NCBI RefSeq assembly: GCF_007273535.1
Contig: NZ_RIBP01000004.1
Span: forward strand, 62,001-126,000
Direction: 5' to 3'
DNA from: Niallia circulans
GTDB lineage: Bacteria; Bacillota; Bacilli; Bacillales; Cytobacillaceae
Length of the DNA stretch: 64,000 nucleotides
The position numbers were made by a program, and so were the translations under genes. The notes beneath the pieces are model-generated. The model was not told the DNA's origin, made no database searches, and saw only the letters and a program-made list of their open reading frames with translations. Shown piece by piece: positions 28,524 to 38,011 of the stretch. Positions within the stretch are counted from its first letter, which is position 1, and every line of letters begins with the position of its first letter.

Positions 28524-28651
28524 TGTTATTTCCTCCTCATAATCTTCTTTATTATTTAATGGTTACTACAGTATGAAGAAACTCATATAAGACAGACTTA
28601 ATTGAATGAGCACCACTAAAATGATACGCAACTCTCGAGAGACTTATCCTT

Positions 28652-29086
28652 TTACATTTCTACTGTAGATACATTTTTACTAAGGCGTGAAAGCATGTCC
28701 AGCAGTGTTTCCTGCTCACCGGCACTAAAGCCGCTTAACGTTTGATCAATAAAGCGTTTTTTCGCTTGTAATGATGCAGTAATCTCTTCCCTGCCACTGC
28801 TTGTTAAGCTTACCAATGTAACGCGGTTGTCCTCTGCTTTTTTCCTTCGTGCAACAAGTCCTGCTGTTTCCAGCTGCTTCAAATGCCGCGTAACCGCAGC
28901 ATTATCAATGTTGATTTCCTTCTGAAGGGCACTTTGACTGATTTCATCTGCATTATAAAGCTGATGCAGAATTTCAACTCTAGTGGGGCTTGAGCCAAGA
29001 CATGATTCAAATTTTGAATTAACATTATTATTCAGCTTTTGGAGCTGATAAAAAATCTGGAGCTGGATAACGCAATTATCACGCAT
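28652..29086 (-). CDS. MarR-family transcriptional regulator
   Basis: A 144-aa winged-helix regulator. The recognition region is ISQSALQKEINIDNAAVTRHLKQLE near residues 45-68, and the wing RRKKAEDNRVTLVSLTSSG follows. Cys near residues 5 and 29 could sense redox state, but this is only a possibility. ATG 29086 is chosen because GGAAGGAGAG precedes it; the longer ORF start at 29137 lies inside the operator palindromes. It probably represses itself and the nearby ABM or MFS gene. Confidence 0.85.
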   Translation of the reverse strand: MRDNCVIQLQIFYQLQKLNNNVNSKFESCLGSSPTRVEILHQLYNADEISQSALQKEINIDNAAVTRHLKQLETAGLVARRKKAEDNRVTLVSLTSSGREEITASLQAKKRFIDQTLSGFSAGEQETLLDMLSRLSKNVSTVEM

Positions 29087-29110
29087 AGAACTCTCCTTCC
29101 AAACAATTAG

Positions 29111-29137
29111 TTGACATGTCAATAATTGATATATCAA
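29111..29137. promoter_or_regulatory. Tandem palindromic operators upstream of marR
   Basis: Two perfect 12-bp palindromes, TTGACATGTCAA (29111-29122) and TTGATATATCAA (29126-29137), 15 bp apart centre to centre, 25 bp before the start. The TTGA-N4-TCAA form is typical for MarR dimers, so autoregulation is likely. Confidence 0.7.
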
Positions 29138-29185
29138 ATATAAACCTATTCTTCCCGATTGTCAAAGAATAAATACGCAATTAAA

Positions 29186-29213
29186 AACCGCTCCCGTTTT
29201 TTCGGCAGCGGTT
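29186..29213 (-). terminator. Terminator of the MFS exporter gene
   Basis: Minus-strand AACCGCT-GCCG-aaaaaa-CGGG-AGCGGTT with one mismatch, followed by TTT, right after the stop. Confidence 0.8.
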
Positions 29214-29219
29214 AGGTAT

Positions 29220-30434
29220 TTATTGTGTTGAACCAATAACGCGGCGTCCTCTTCTGACTAACCCGTAATAAGATAGCAAGGCTAAAAAGCTTGCGAGGAA
29301 CATTATTGCTCCCATCGGAATAGCTGTTTGTTCTCCGGCAATTCCTACAAGCGGAGCTGAAATGGATCCTAGAATAAACGGCAGTAAGCCAAGTAAAGCA
29401 GACGCACTTCCAGCAATATGCCCTTGAGTATCCATTGCCAATGAAAACGAAGTCGTCGAAATAATACCGATGGATGATACAAAAAAGAAAATTGGGATAA
29501 CAATTGCCAGTAATGGTGCTTGAAGCAAAATGGCAATCAACAAAACTATTCCAGATATATTTGCGATGTATAAGCCTATCTGTAGAAACGTTTTTTCAGA
29601 TAAAACATCCGCATATCTGCCAACTAACTGGGAGCCAATCATCAAAGCAATCCCATTCATTCCAAACAGGAGGCTGAATGTTGTTGGTGATACACCATAA
29701 ATATTTTGATAGACAAATGGAGTACCAGAAACATAGGCAAAGATACCTGCAACAATAAAGCCCTGTGTGAGTGCATATCCTCTGAACTGGCGATCTTTCA
29801 AAAGCGAGCCAAAGTTTTTCAGGATTTGCCCAATATTGCTTGGCACCCGCTTTTCAGGAGGAAGTGTTTCTGTAAGCCTTAAAGACACGATTAAGGACAG
29901 AACAACCCCAACACATGCAAGGACAAGAAATACGACATTCCAATTGCCAAAGCGAAGAATGGTGCTTCCGGCAACAGGTGCCAATATCGGGCCAAGGTTA
30001 TTAACAAGCATTAACAACGCAAAGAATTTTGTCAGTTCCTTGCCGCTGTAAACATCACGGACAATCGCTCTTGAAATAACAATACCGCCAGCTGCTGAAA
30101 AGCCTTGGATAAAGCGGGCAGCAATAAAGAAATAAATGTTTGGGGCAAAGGAACAAATAACAGAGGCGATTAAGTAGACAATCAAAAATATAACTAAAGG
30201 TCTTCTCCTTCCAATCACGTCGCTCATCGGACCAATTACAAGCTGACCTGCTCCTAATCCCAACAGGCAGGTTGTCAACGAAATTTGGACGAGTGACGCC
30301 GTTGTTCCATAATCCTCTACAATTGTCGGAAAGGATGGCAGATACATATCGATTGTAAGCGGGCCCAAAATGGCAAGTGAACCTAGCAAAAATGCTAAAC
30401 GAAGCCTATTATTCTTTTCAAGTAAATCGGGCAA
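29220..30434 (-). CDS. Bcr/CflA-type multidrug efflux MFS transporter
   Basis: A proton-coupled drug exporter, 404 aa, 12 membrane helices. It starts with the characteristic helix-1 stretch LGSLAILGPLTIDMYLPSFP. The MFS motif A variant GPMSDVIGRRRPLV is near residue 75, and the motif C region (LVNNLGPILAPVAGS) near residue 140. Start is TTG at 30434 behind GGAAGGTGG. The spacer to marR (about 80 bp) and same orientation suggest possible control by that regulator, though separate terminators are present. Confidence 0.87.
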   Translation of the reverse strand: MPDLLEKNNRLRLAFLLGSLAILGPLTIDMYLPSFPTIVEDYGTTASLVQISLTTCLLGLGAGQLVIGPMSDVIGRRRPLVIFLIVYLIASVICSFAPNIYFFIAARFIQGFSAAGGIVISRAIVRDVYSGKELTKFFALLMLVNNLGPILAPVAGSTILRFGNWNVVFLVLACVGVVLSLIVSLRLTETLPPEKRVPSNIGQILKNFGSLLKDRQFRGYALTQGFIVAGIFAYVSGTPFVYQNIYGVSPTTFSLLFGMNGIALMIGSQLVGRYADVLSEKTFLQIGLYIANISGIVLLIAILLQAPLLAIVIPIFFFVSSIGIISTTSFSLAMDTQGHIAGSASALLGLLPFILGSISAPLVGIAGEQTAIPMGAIMFLASFLALLSYYGLVRRGRRVIGSTQ

Positions 30435-30552
30435 AATCTTTCCACCTTCCTAGTCGTTTAAATTATTTATAGTCAACTAGGTACTATCATAACTTGATAT
30501 CCTCCCTTTGAATAGATAAATAAGATATTTTTATATAAAATATTTCCATAAG

Positions 30553-31575
30553 CTAAGCATTTGGCATATTTCCCGTTAATTCTATTGCAGAAATATTTTC
30601 TCCTTCCACCCATTTTTTAAAATCTACAACAAGCGGCTCATTACCTCCGGCAAGACATGTCATAATCGTATGATCTTTAAAAGAATAAGAAAAGGTATGA
30701 AGCGTACCAAAAAAGTGTTCATAATCAGTAAAAAACAGCGGAGAGCTGTCTGCACGGAAATAATCAAATATCTCCTGCTGCTGCCAACTAGGATGATTCC
30801 TTTGCTCCAAATGCCGTTGCCTTTTAAGCGAGCCCTCTATATTGGCACGGTTTTTGCCAGACATTGCTTCCGTTATAAAATGATTGGCACAAGCAAGCGA
30901 TTCTTGCCCCCATCTGACCTTGACATTATCAGGACTCGTTTCCACAGCAGCCTTATTTCCTAATTTATCTCCAATTGAAAAGTTATAGCAATTAGCATGA
31001 GGAATCGTTCCCAATAACTTAACAGCATCCTCAACAGTCGCACATTGATCGAGCACCATTCTGCAGGTTATCCATGGGGATACCCCTTTTGTGTATCCGT
31101 CATTGTTGACAAAGTGAAAACCGATTGCAAGACCTTTTTCATTTATGCCGTCATGTCTGCCAATTAGCTGTAAGTTATAGCCTGCTGACGCATAATGGTT
31201 TTTTGATTGAACCAATGAAAATATTCCATCATATAAAAGTGGAGAAAAATCGTAGTTTCTTGTATAAACACCATTATTAATCCATGTTGTACAGCCCATT
31301 GCCTTTGTTTTCGGAACATCGTATCCACTGAACAGTGCAGAAGCTTCAGCAAAGCTGACTTCGAGCGTATCTGCTAGCCCCTGCAGCTCCTCCAAAATGT
31401 TTGGGGCAAGCTCCAAATAGATTGCTTCCATGTTTCGCATATCAATCTCAGGCTTCGTTACCTGTTTATAAATTTCCAAAGCTTTAGGATTCTTTTTTAA
31501 AAAAAGGCCATATTTCTGCCCAATTTCAAAGGAGTTCTTTCTTAACTGCCAAATTTGAGCCTGTAATTTAGTCAT
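30553..31575 (-). CDS. C45-family acyltransferase/amide hydrolase (Ntn fold)
   Basis: A 340-aa linear-amide C-N hydrolase of the AAT/C45 type, related to isopenicillin acyltransferase and choloylglycine hydrolases. The likely autocleavage and nucleophile site is KAMGCTTWIN near residue 98, with Cys becoming the N-terminal residue. TRNYDFSPLL and GINEKGLAIGFHFVN are conserved Ntn-hydrolase core motifs. ATG 31575 is chosen behind GGGGG; six upstream codons are discarded. No signal peptide, so it is cytosolic. The physiological substrate in Bacillus is unknown. Confidence 0.75.
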   Translation of the reverse strand: MTKLQAQIWQLRKNSFEIGQKYGLFLKKNPKALEIYKQVTKPEIDMRNMEAIYLELAPNILEELQGLADTLEVSFAEASALFSGYDVPKTKAMGCTTWINNGVYTRNYDFSPLLYDGIFSLVQSKNHYASAGYNLQLIGRHDGINEKGLAIGFHFVNNDGYTKGVSPWITCRMVLDQCATVEDAVKLLGTIPHANCYNFSIGDKLGNKAAVETSPDNVKVRWGQESLACANHFITEAMSGKNRANIEGSLKRQRHLEQRNHPSWQQQEIFDYFRADSSPLFFTDYEHFFGTLHTFSYSFKDHTIMTCLAGGNEPLVVDFKKWVEGENISAIELTGNMPNA

Positions 31576-31702
31576 TTGTAAATCCCCCTGCATTTAATTA
31601 TTTAATATAATTAAATTTATAACAAAGAGCTTTATTAGACCTGTCAATTATTGCTGTATTTAAACAGATACATATTGAGATTTTGTTTATTATGTAGACA
31701 TA

Positions 31703-31738
31703 AAAAAAGACAAAGAGGTATCTCTCTTTGCCTTTTTT
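31703..31738 (-). terminator. Terminator of the chemoreceptor gene
   Basis: Minus-strand GGCAAAGAG-agata-CCTCTTTGTC stem followed by seven Ts, adjacent to the stop at 31751. Confidence 0.8.
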
Positions 31739-31750
31739 AGGAAGTCTATA

Positions 31751-33463
31751 TTACACTCTAAATTTACGAATAAGTTCTTGCAGACTTTCGGCAAGATTCG
31801 CAAGAGAGGAGGACGACGCTGCTATCTCTTCCATTGATGCCACTTGCTCTTCTGTTGCAGCTGACACATTTTCTGTATTTGCCGCTGCTTCTCCTGCCAT
31901 GCTATTAACTTCCATAACAGATACATTAATCACATCTGTGTTATCCTTCAATTCCTTCAGTGAAACAAACACTTCTTCAAATAAGCTTACTAGGTCATTT
32001 ACGGACACTTCAATTTCCCCAAAGGAATTTCCAGCGTTTTGCACGATATTCAAACCTAAGTCTACTTCATTTTTCGCAGTGGACATTGATTGAATAGTGG
32101 TTTTCGTATCGACTTGAATTTGCCCAATAAGGCTTGTTATTTGTTCTGCAGATTGGGACGATTGCTCTGCAAGCTTTCTTACTTCATCAGCAACCACCGC
32201 AAATCCTTTTCCTTGTTCTCCTGCTCTTGCTGCCTCAATTGCTGCATTAAGTGCCAATAGATTGGTTTGTGATGATATATCTGTTATTGCCTTAGTGATA
32301 TCACCGATTTCCTTAATACGGCCTTCTAATGTATTGATCGACATGGAAAGATTACCAACATTTGTATTAATGGAATTCATCTGTGTGGTAACTTCCTCAA
32401 TATTTCGCAAGCCTTTTTTGGATGCTTCTGCTGTATTTTCAGCTGTTGCTGCGACTTTTTCTGCGTTGGCTGAAATTCTTTCTGTGCTTCCAGTTACATT
32501 ATTAATTCCTTCAGAGCTTGATGCCATTAACGTCATTTGATTTTCTGAGCTTGCTGCAAGCTCCTGGATTGTTTCAGAAATATGCTCACTTGCTTTGCTG
32601 CTTTCCTCAGAGCTTGCACTTAACTGCTCTGACGAGGACGCAAGTGCTTGAGATGTTTCACCGATTGTTTCGACGAGCTCTTTAATTCCATCAGCCATAC
32701 TATTAAAGCTGACCGAAAGGGAGCCTATTTCATCTTTAGATTGGTAATCAGCTCTTTCAGAGAAATCGCCATTTTCGCCTTTTTCCATAAGTGTTTTTAG
32801 CTTCTTAATTGGATTTGCAATCGTTTTAGATATATAAAAACCGAATAATACTGACAACACTAAGAACACTGCAATAATGCTTAATGAAATCACTAAGGTT
32901 GTCTTGTAATTATCTTTGTTTTCCTGAGCGATTTTACTTGCCTGTTTTTCATTTGCTTGCTGTAATGAGACAAGCAGGTCTGTCATTTCTTCCCGTTTTG
33001 TGATAACTTGTTGGGAATATAGACGATAAGCTTCCGCATTTTTGTTTTCCAATGCTAAGTCAAGGGCCTCACCTGTCGTATCGCTAATATCAGTCAGTGA
33101 TTGTTTATACTTTTCAAGCGCTGATTTTTCATCTGCTGACAAATCAAGCTGTTCTAATTTGCTGACATATTGATTTATTTCCTCTGCTTCTTTATTATAC
33201 ATCTCAATAAGCTGTTCGTTTCTTGAATCATCCTCATTTAACATCAGCTCCAGAACAAAACGGTCTGTCGCTTGATCATCGCTTACTATTTTAGATACCC
33301 AAGTATTAGGAATCAAACGATCATTATACATCGCATCTGATCCTTCAGCCATTTTTTTCATGCCATTAATAGCATAGAACCCGACTGTTATTAATGAAAT
33401 GGCACTGAATATAATAATCATTAATATTTTTATAGATATCTTACTGTTTTTTACTAATTTCAT
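31751..33463 (-). CDS. Methyl-accepting chemotaxis protein (4HB sensor)
   Basis: A 570-aa membrane chemoreceptor. Membrane helix 1 is near residues 10-30. An extracellular four-helix-bundle sensor (about 32-190) follows, then membrane helix 2 ([21 protein letters not shown], near 190-212). A HAMP domain (about 213-265, [12 protein letters not shown]) leads to the signalling hairpin, with the tip [21 protein letters not shown] near residue 420. Methylation helices are Glu/Ser/Ala rich. ATG 33463 follows AGGAGAG. The ligand is unknown. It stands alone; no che or flagellar genes are near. Confidence 0.9.
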   Translation of the reverse strand: MKLVKNSKISIKILMIIIFSAISLITVGFYAINGMKKMAEGSDAMYNDRLIPNTWVSKIVSDDQATDRFVLELMLNEDDSRNEQLIEMYNKEAEEINQYVSKLEQLDLSADEKSALEKYKQSLTDISDTTGEALDLALENKNAEAYRLYSQQVITKREEMTDLLVSLQQANEKQASKIAQENKDNYKTTLVISLSIIAVFLVLSVLFGFYISKTIANPIKKLKTLMEKGENGDFSERADYQSKDEIGSLSVSFNSMADGIKELVETIGETSQALASSSEQLSASSEESSKASEHISETIQELAASSENQMTLMASSSEGINNVTGSTERISANAEKVAATAENTAEASKKGLRNIEEVTTQMNSINTNVGNLSMSINTLEGRIKEIGDITKAITDISSQTNLLALNAAIEAARAGEQGKGFAVVADEVRKLAEQSSQSAEQITSLIGQIQVDTKTTIQSMSTAKNEVDLGLNIVQNAGNSFGEIEVSVNDLVSLFEEVFVSLKELKDNTDVINVSVMEVNSMAGEAAANTENVSAATEEQVASMEEIAASSSSLANLAESLQELIRKFRV

Positions 33464-33707
33464 GCCTTCTCTCCTCATTTTATAATTATTTCCCCTACTG
33501 GTTTTATCGTCCACCTCACAATGATTGATTAGCCTTTTTCACAAATTAAAATTCTTGCATTTTTTTAAAAAAGTAGATATAATATCATATTAATTTTCGA
33601 GTTTTATCGTTGAAAATAACATGTAAAATGGTTTAGAATGGTTAATATAGGGAATTATTCATTGATGTGGAATAATCGTCTACTAGACTGTTTAAAGGGG
33701 TGAGCAT

Positions 33708-34676
33708 ATGAAACAATTAAATTGGGCTATTCTTGGACCTGGGTCCATTGCCGCTGATTTTGCTGGGGCGTTAAATGACATTCATGGAAGCATTTATGCA
33801 GTTGGGTCACGCACATTAGAAAAAGCGGAACAATTTGCAGAGCAATTTAATATTCAAAAAGCTTATGGCAATTATGAGGACATGCTCCAAGATGACAGCA
33901 TCGACGTTGTCTATATTGCAACACCACACTCTAACCACTATGAATACATCATGAAAAGCCTGGAAAATAATAAACATGTTTTTTGCGAGAAAGCAATTAC
34001 TGTCAGTTCTGAACAGCTTCTTGACGCTGTTAAGCTGGCTGAAGAAAAACAGCTTGTATTAGCTGAAGCAATGACTATTTACCATATGCCTTTGTATAAA
34101 AAGCTGCGTGAAATAGTATCCTCTGGGAAAATCGGCAAATTAAAAATGGTCAATGTCTTGTTTGGCAGTTCCAAAGAGGATGATCCAACAAATCGCTATT
34201 TCAATATGGATCTCGCAGGTGGAGCATTGTTGGATATTGGTACATATGCTCTTTCTTTCGCCAGATCCTTCCTTTCCTCACAGCCTGATGAGATTTTGAC
34301 AACGGTCAAAAAATATACAACTGGTGTTGATGAGCAATCAGGAATCATATTGAAAAACAAGGATGACGAAATGGCTGTTATAACACTCGCAATGAGAGCA
34401 AGAACACAAAAGCTTGGCATTATTGCTGGAGATAATGGTCATATTATCGTTCCCGATTTTCCAAGAGCAAATGTTGCCACAATCCATTACTTAGATGGCA
34501 CACTAGAGACGGTTGAAGCAGGCGAAACCGCTAAAGCCCTTCATTATGAAATTGAAGATATGGAGAGAGTTATCGCAGACAAAGACCAGAAAACCACACT
34601 GCCATTAAGTATTGACGTGATGGAAATCATGACAGATGTTCGGAAACAATGGGGTATAAGCTATCCGTTTGAATAA
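33708..34676 (+). CDS. Gfo/Idh/MocA-family oxidoreductase
   Basis: An NAD(P)-dependent sugar or cyclitol dehydrogenase-like protein of 322 aa. The Rossmann loop LGPGSIAADFA is near residue 10. The usual EKP catalytic motif reads CEKAIT near residue 95, so Pro is replaced by Ala. The C-terminal half is an open beta-sheet substrate domain (GGALLDIGTYALS near 178). Substrate unknown; dihydrodiol and sugar dehydrogenases share this fold. Start ATG 33708 follows AAAGGGGTGAG. It is not linked to the iol operon, which has its own IolG. Confidence 0.82.
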   Translation: MKQLNWAILGPGSIAADFAGALNDIHGSIYAVGSRTLEKAEQFAEQFNIQKAYGNYEDMLQDDSIDVVYIATPHSNHYEYIMKSLENNKHVFCEKAITVSSEQLLDAVKLAEEKQLVLAEAMTIYHMPLYKKLREIVSSGKIGKLKMVNVLFGSSKEDDPTNRYFNMDLAGGALLDIGTYALSFARSFLSSQPDEILTTVKKYTTGVDEQSGIILKNKDDEMAVITLAMRARTQKLGIIAGDNGHIIVPDFPRANVATIHYLDGTLETVEAGETAKALHYEIEDMERVIADKDQKTTLPLSIDVMEIMTDVRKQWGISYPFE

Positions 34677-34718
34677 AAAAAAGGCATGCAGGCTAAATTA
34701 ACCTGCATGCCTTTTTTT
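34677..34718. terminator. Bidirectional terminator, oxidoreductase / PHP gene
   Basis: AAAGGCATGCAGG ... CCTGCATGCCTTT, a perfect stem of about 12 bp with A/T runs, between convergent genes. Confidence 0.9.
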
Positions 34719-35532
34719 ATAGCGGTGCTGTCTGACGTTTTTGACCAACATAATAGACCATTTCCTTATAGCCAATTTGCTTAAGTTTTTTTTGCACATC
34801 AAACAAATCATCCCCTATCCGCTCTGGGGTGTGGGAATCTGAGCCGAATGTTATGTCGACATTATAATAAAAAGCCCGTTCAAGCATATCGTCAGATGGA
34901 TACCAGCCGCCAACTGCTTTCATTTTTCCAGATGTGTTAACTTCAATAGAGACACCTGACTCACCGATTATTTTAAGGGTTTCATTAATAATTGGTGTTT
35001 GGATTTCAGAAAAGGCCGGATAATACCCTTTCATTGCATCAATATGTCCTAGTATTTGAAAGACGCCGCTTTTGGCAGAAGCCTGAATTAATCGATAGTA
35101 ATCCTCTTTTTCTTTAATACGCTGTGCATCTGTCAGCGCCCCCCATCTGCTCTTATCAAAAATGCTTTTTCCATTCACATAGTGGACAGACCCAATGATA
35201 TAGTCAAAAGGATATTTCTCGTACTCTCTTGTATATAAATGAAGAAGATGTGGGTAGAAATCACTTTCAACTCCTAACAAGACTTCAATCTTCCCTTTAT
35301 AAGCTTCCTTTAGCTTTAACACTTCCTCCACATAATGTACAAACTCGCTCTTTGCCATAGAATAGCGGGGAAATGGCCTGTCATCCTCATGGAAAAACAA
35401 TGGTGAATGATCAGAGATACCAATATAATGAAGCCCTTTGTCGATGCCTGACTTAATGTATTCTTCCATTTTTCCGATTGCATGACCACATCTGTCATGA
35501 TGTGTATGCAAATCAAACAAGATGCTTTTCAT
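34717..35532 (-). CDS. hisJ: Histidinol-phosphatase of PHP family (HisJ/HisK-like)
   Basis: Dephosphorylates L-histidinol phosphate in histidine synthesis. It is 271 aa, near the 268 aa of B. subtilis HisJ (YtvP). Metal-binding PHP motifs are DLHTHHDRCGHA (residues 7-18), IGISDHSPLFFH near 38, EVLLGVESDFYP near 86 and DITFGSDSHTPERIG near 238. The ATG at 35532 follows AAAGAGGAG. Not in a his operon, as is usual for this gene in Bacillus. Confidence 0.85.
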   Translation of the reverse strand: MKSILFDLHTHHDRCGHAIGKMEEYIKSGIDKGLHYIGISDHSPLFFHEDDRPFPRYSMAKSEFVHYVEEVLKLKEAYKGKIEVLLGVESDFYPHLLHLYTREYEKYPFDYIIGSVHYVNGKSIFDKSRWGALTDAQRIKEKEDYYRLIQASAKSGVFQILGHIDAMKGYYPAFSEIQTPIINETLKIIGESGVSIEVNTSGKMKAVGGWYPSDDMLERAFYYNVDITFGSDSHTPERIGDDLFDVQKKLKQIGYKEMVYYVGQKRQTAPL

Positions 35533-35614
35533 ACGCCACTCCTCTTTGTTAACTGATTTAAAATAAGTATATACGAACATGTTTCAAACTGTCATGCAAG
35601 GCGGATTGGAATAT

Positions 35615-35644
35615 AAAAAAGACATGGAGTAAATACCCCATGTC
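35615..35644 (-). terminator. Terminator after the EIIA gene
   Basis: Minus-strand GACATGG ... CCATGTC (7 bp, 10-nt loop) followed by TTTTTT, 8 bp after the EIIA stop. Confidence 0.8.
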
Positions 35645-35651
35645 CTCATAT

Positions 35652-36119
35652 TCAAACAATTTTTATTTCGTTGTTTTCAATAACTACTTTTTCGTTTTCT
35701 TTCAAGTTTGTGAAGATGATTGGTGTAATAATGGAAGGCACTTTGCTTTTAATTGCGTCAAAGTCAATATCCATCAGCTTTTGGCCTTGTTTCACTTTCT
35801 GTCCATCTTCTACATGCGATATAAAGCCTTCTCCCTTTAACGTAACAGTATCTAAACCAACATGAATCAGAATTTCTCTTCCGTTATTGTCCATTAAGCT
35901 GATTGCATGTTTAGTTGGGAATATATTGACAACCTGTCCATCAACTGGTGATACAAGCGTACCATTTGTTGGATCTATCGCTGCACCGTCGCCCATCATT
36001 TTTTGTGAGAAGACTGGATCTGGCACTTCCTCGATAGGAAGGAGTCTCCCTTCTAATGGCAAGATAAACTTACTTTCCTCCGCATTTGATTGATTCTTTT
36101 TGAACAAGTTTTTAAACAT
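35652..36119 (-). CDS. PTS glucose-type EIIA component
   Basis: A 155-aa stand-alone EIIA of the glucose/trehalose class. The phosphorylated His lies in REILIHVGLDTVTLKGEGF near residue 90. The second active-site His is in PTKHAISLM near residue 75. It would pass phosphate from HPr to an EIIBC partner. It follows treA in the same direction, 28 bp away with GGAGG in front, so trehalose EIIBC (TreP) is the likely partner, but no treP is in the window. Confidence 0.87.
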   Translation of the reverse strand: MFKNLFKKNQSNAEESKFILPLEGRLLPIEEVPDPVFSQKMMGDGAAIDPTNGTLVSPVDGQVVNIFPTKHAISLMDNNGREILIHVGLDTVTLKGEGFISHVEDGQKVKQGQKLMDIDFDAIKSKVPSIITPIIFTNLKENEKVVIENNEIKIV

Positions 36120-36146
36120 CGTGGCACCTCCATGATTTTACGTAGC

Positions 36147-37820
36147 TTATTTTTGCAAGTGAATTACAATTGATTCATATGGACGCAATTCTATTTTCTG
36201 CAAATCCGCACTTGAGTCAGAGTAGTTTGACAGCAATATGTTTGTGGAATAACCATCAACATCTACATGTGCCGGCAGCTCAAATCTACATGGTGTTTCG
36301 TAAAAGTTGTTGATTACAATCAGCTTTTCTGCACCATTTGCACGTACATACGCAAAGATTTGCGAATCGTTTGGAAGCAGTAGCTCATAATTACCGTTTG
36401 TGACAATATCATACTCTTTTCTCAAGGATATTAACTTTTGATAATGATAGAAAATCGAATCTGAATCCTTTAAGGCAGCTTCTGCATTAATTTCTTGATA
36501 GTTTCTCGCTGTATTAATCCATGGTGTGCCTGATGTGAAGCCTGCATTTGCCTCTTTGTTCCATTGTACAGGAGTTCTAGAGTTATCACGAGATTTTCGC
36601 CTTAAGATTTCTAATATTTCCGCTTCTGTTTTTCCCGATTGTTTTAAAATGTGAAACATATTAATTGATTCAACATCACGGTATTCTTCAATAGAATCAA
36701 ATTTAGGATCTGTCATGCCAAATTCTTCACCCTGATAAATATATGGAGTACCTTGCATCATATGAATAACGGTTGCTAGCATTTTTGCTGATTCCTTATG
36801 GTATTCCTTATCATTTCCATACCTTGAAACAACCCGCGGCTGGTCATGGTTACACCAAAACAGAGCGTTCCAGCCTCCGCCAGTATTCATGCCAGTCTGC
36901 CAATTCGATAATATTTCCTTTAAGGAAAAGAAATCCATCTCCCCTAATGCCCACTTTTCACCGTTTGGGTAGTCCACCTTTAAATGGTGAAAGTTAAAGG
37001 TCATGCTTAGCTCTTCTCTTTCTGGGTTTGTATATTGAATGCAATGCTCCAGTGTTGTTGACGACATTTCTCCAACTGTCAGGGAATCGTATTTGGAGAA
37101 TACTTCCTTGTTCATCTCATGAATATAGTCATGAACCTTTGGTCCGTCTGTATAATATTTTCTTCCATCACCAACAATGTCATCAGGGAACTGTTGATTT
37201 TTTGAAATTAAGTTAATGACATCTAGTCTGAAGCCATCAATGCCTTTTTCGAACCAAAAATTCATCATATCGTAAACCTTTTGGCGCAGCTCTTCATTCT
37301 CCCAGTTTAAATCAGCCTGTGTGACATCAAATAAATGAAGATAGTATTGGCCTGTTTTATCATCGTATTGCCATGCATTGCCGCCAAACTTTGACTGCCA
37401 ATTAGTCGGTTCGCTTCCATCGCCCTTGCCATCTTTCCAAATATAATAGTTTCGAAACGGATTATCCTTGGATGATGCTGCTTGTTTAAACCATTCATGC
37501 TCTGTAGATGTATGGTTAACAACAATATCCATAATGACTTTAATCCCTTTTTCATGTGCCTGACTTAGCAGGTAATCAAAGTCTTCCATTGTCCCGTATT
37601 CAGGATGGATGGAGAAGTAATCACTAATATCATAGCCATTGTCCTTTTGAGGAGAAGCATAAATTGGTGTAAGCCAAATAACATCAACACCAAGCTCATT
37701 TAAATAGTCCAGTTTTTCGACAATCCCTTGAATATCACCAACACCGCTACCGGTAGTATCATTAAAGCTTTTCGGATAAATTTGATATACAACTGCCTTT
37801 TCCCACCATGTTTTATTCAT
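36147..37820 (-). CDS. treA: Trehalose-6-phosphate hydrolase (phospho-alpha-(1,1)-glucosidase)
   Basis: A GH13 enzyme splitting trehalose 6-phosphate into glucose and glucose 6-phosphate. At 557 aa it closely follows B. subtilis TreA through most of its length. Nucleophile Asp is in GIDGFRLDVINLIS near residue 200, acid/base Glu in LTVGEMSSTTLEHC near 255, and transition-state Asp in WCNHDQPRVVSRYG near 325. The GDGRKYYTDGPKVHDY loop separates it from oligo-1,6-glucosidases. First gene behind a promoter with two TreR-type operators. treP and treR are not adjacent. Confidence 0.92.
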   Translation of the reverse strand: MNKTWWEKAVVYQIYPKSFNDTTGSGVGDIQGIVEKLDYLNELGVDVIWLTPIYASPQKDNGYDISDYFSIHPEYGTMEDFDYLLSQAHEKGIKVIMDIVVNHTSTEHEWFKQAASSKDNPFRNYYIWKDGKGDGSEPTNWQSKFGGNAWQYDDKTGQYYLHLFDVTQADLNWENEELRQKVYDMMNFWFEKGIDGFRLDVINLISKNQQFPDDIVGDGRKYYTDGPKVHDYIHEMNKEVFSKYDSLTVGEMSSTTLEHCIQYTNPEREELSMTFNFHHLKVDYPNGEKWALGEMDFFSLKEILSNWQTGMNTGGGWNALFWCNHDQPRVVSRYGNDKEYHKESAKMLATVIHMMQGTPYIYQGEEFGMTDPKFDSIEEYRDVESINMFHILKQSGKTEAEILEILRRKSRDNSRTPVQWNKEANAGFTSGTPWINTARNYQEINAEAALKDSDSIFYHYQKLISLRKEYDIVTNGNYELLLPNDSQIFAYVRANGAEKLIVINNFYETPCRFELPAHVDVDGYSTNILLSNYSDSSADLQKIELRPYESIVIHLQK

Positions 37821-37852
37821 CTATAAACACCGCCATTATTTACGTTGTGAAT

Positions 37853-37866
37853 CCTGTATATACAGG
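37853..37866. promoter_or_regulatory. TreR-type operator 1
   Basis: CCTGTATATACAGG, a perfect 14-bp palindrome containing the TGTATATACA core of Bacillus TreR operators, about 33 bp upstream of treA and just past the promoter. Confidence 0.8.
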
Positions 37867-37876
37867 TTATACTTTA

Positions 37877-37904
37877 ATGATAACATGTATATACATGTTG
37901 TCAA
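37877..37904 (-). promoter_or_regulatory. treA promoter with TreR-type operator 2 in its spacer
   Basis: Minus-strand TTGACA (37904-37899), 16-bp spacer, TATCAT (37882-37877). The spacer is filled by AACATGTATATACATGTT (37882-37899), a perfect 18-bp palindrome with the TreR core. A repressor bound here would exclude RNA polymerase. Confidence 0.8.
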
Positions 37905-37950
37905 TTAAAAAATAATGCGTTTTCATTTTCCGTTTCCACTGACAAAGCAA

Positions 37951-37987
37951 AAAAGCTTATTGTGATTAGGTTTCACAATAAGCTTTT
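37951..37987 (-). terminator. Terminator of the iol operon
   Basis: Minus-strand AAAAGCTTATTGTG/CACAATAAGCTTTT, a 14-bp perfect stem followed by Ts, 25 bp after the iolJ stop. Confidence 0.9.
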
Positions 37988-38011
37988 CTTTCATCCAATA
38001 TTTACATGTAG

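Noticed and set aside
33708..34676. Second inositol dehydrogenase
   Set aside because: It is Gfo/Idh family but has CEKA instead of CEKP, is far from iol on the other strand, and lacks IolG-specific stretches.
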